A stretch of DNA of 64,000 nt from NCBI RefSeq assembly GCF_000686845.1, contig NZ_JMLS01000009.1, positions 1 to 64,000 on the forward strand. The letters run 5' to 3'. This document shows positions 63,219-64,000 of the stretch, piece after piece. The translations under genes were made by a program, and so were the position numbers. The notes beneath the pieces were generated by a model. That model was not told the origin of the DNA, ran no database searches, and saw only the letters and a program-made list of their open reading frames with translations. Within the stretch, counting starts at the first letter, position 1. Each line of letters opens with the position of its first letter. Source of the DNA: Paenibacillus sp. UNC451MF. Its GTDB lineage: Bacteria > Bacillota > Bacilli > Paenibacillales > NBRC-103111.

Positions 63219-64000
63219 GTCAAATAGGTATATTCCTTACACAGCCGTTCAAGGGCTGCAAAGACTTCTCGGCAGGATGCTGGATGAGCCTTATATATTT
63301 CGCATTTTGGCCAGCTACAACGTGAGCGTAAGCACCAATTGGCTTATTCGGGAACGGGTGCTGGACCATTTCCACATGCTATACGTCGTCTCCGGCTCCG
63401 GTACATACATCGTGGAGGATACAACAGTCGAATTGGATCAAAATCACATATTATTTATCTCTGATCAAGTACGGCATCAGGCGTACCGCAATAAAGCTAT
63501 TCCTTTCCGGATTATCCCCACCCGGTTCAGACTCTTTGCTCCCAAGGACAAACAATACGTATCCGATCGTTCCGAGCCATTCTATATGCACTTCAAGCCT
63601 CACAACGGCTTGGCTATGCAGCAGCTTTTTGAAAAAGTACACAGCTATAACCAGCTCCAGCCGTCTGTCATCAAAGACACATTATGTCATTCAGCCATCG
63701 CCGAAGTCTTGGCATCTTGTTTTCGTGAGCTCGAGGAGCTGCACCGTCCCCATCCGGTACATCCCGGAGTAAGCTATTTGAAGCGTACCATCGATGAGCA
63801 CCCGGCAGAACGCTACAGTCTACAGCAATTGGCGGATATTGCCCGGCTTTCTCCCAAATATACCTCTGCTTTGTTCCACGAAGCTTTCGGCATGCCCGTA
63901 AAGGAGTACCAAATTCGCACAAGAATGGAGTATGCGGAGTATTTACTCAAGCATTCGAACCATTCCGTGAAGGAGCTAGCTAATCTTCTCGGATACCCCG
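63219..64000 (+). CDS. AraC-family regulator, 3' end cut by the window edge
   Basis: 260 codons are visible from an ATG six bases after CGGGAG. N-terminal cupin-like domain (HFHMLYVVSGSGTYIVED; LDQNHILFISDQVRHQAYR in parts) and the C-terminal HTH pair, of which the first is complete (YSLQQLADIARLSPKYTSALF) and the second is beginning (VKELANLLGYP) at the edge. About 20 to 40 residues are missing. It is divergent from the sulfatase gene and is its likely activator. Confidence 0.85.

Noticed and set aside
1-64000. CRISPR arrays, tRNA or rRNA genes, insertion sequences, prophage or integrase genes
   Set aside because: No regularly spaced repeats, tRNA-like folds, transposase or integrase motifs were noticed on either strand.

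Overview
The window looks like a chromosome segment from Paenibacillus or a close relative in the Bacillales. The signs are Gram-positive lipoprotein signals, strong AGGAGG-type ribosome binding sites with many TTG starts, large AraC-type regulators with membrane sensor domains, YesM/YesN-type two-component genes, an S-layer homology protein and many ABC binding lipoproteins. I found no rRNA, tRNA, CRISPR array, insertion sequence or phage gene.

Layout. 1-19.4 kb is a pectin/rhamnogalacturonan locus. It holds a very large secreted pectate lyase-pectin methylesterase fusion (cut by the left edge), a YteP/YtcP/YtcQ-like oligosaccharide importer with a YteR-like GH105 hydrolase and a membrane AraC regulator, a second AraC regulator, and an operon of three glycosidases without signal peptides (GH101-like, GH28, GH43). 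19.6-30.8 kb is mixed: M20 peptidase, MgtC protein, an orphan sugar-binding lipoprotein divergent from a YesM/YesN pair, a phosphoesterase, a UPF0173 hydrolase, HxlR with an MFS pump, and another AraC regulator. 31.5-34.8 kb is an S-layer-type protein behind a cre-like site. 34.9-36.2 kb is an MFS pump.

36.3-47.9 kb is an organosulfur locus: an SsuE-like FMN reductase, three tandem NtaA/SnaA/DszA-family monooxygenases, two SsuA-type binding lipoproteins, SsuB, SsuC and a 3-hydroxyisobutyrate-type dehydrogenase. No transcription factor is encoded in it. Five places, each in front of a gene or operon of this locus, carry the same small RNA-hairpin pattern: GYC/GRC lower pairs, an RA versus A internal loop, a 4-bp upper stem and a tetraloop. 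Each is followed by an intrinsic terminator whose 5' strand overlaps or abuts the hairpin's 3' strand. This looks like an undescribed riboswitch or antitermination element and is the most interesting thing here.

48-50.8 kb is a binding lipoprotein and its divergent LacI repressor with three operator-like palindromes. 51-57.2 kb has VanZ and VanY-like proteins, RNase J, an orphan OmpR-type response regulator and an ECF sigma/anti-sigma pair with a likely autoregulated promoter. 57.3-61.6 kb is a sugar-acid type operon (2-hydroxyacid dehydrogenase, ACS-family MFS, Zn-alcohol dehydrogenase) with a divergent GntR regulator. 61.7-64 kb is a Cys-type sulfatase and a divergent AraC regulator cut by the right edge. 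Two gene remnants (a KapD-like exonuclease and a fumarylacetoacetate hydrolase tail) lie in intergenic spaces.

Protein identities come from reading motifs in the translations; no database search was possible.
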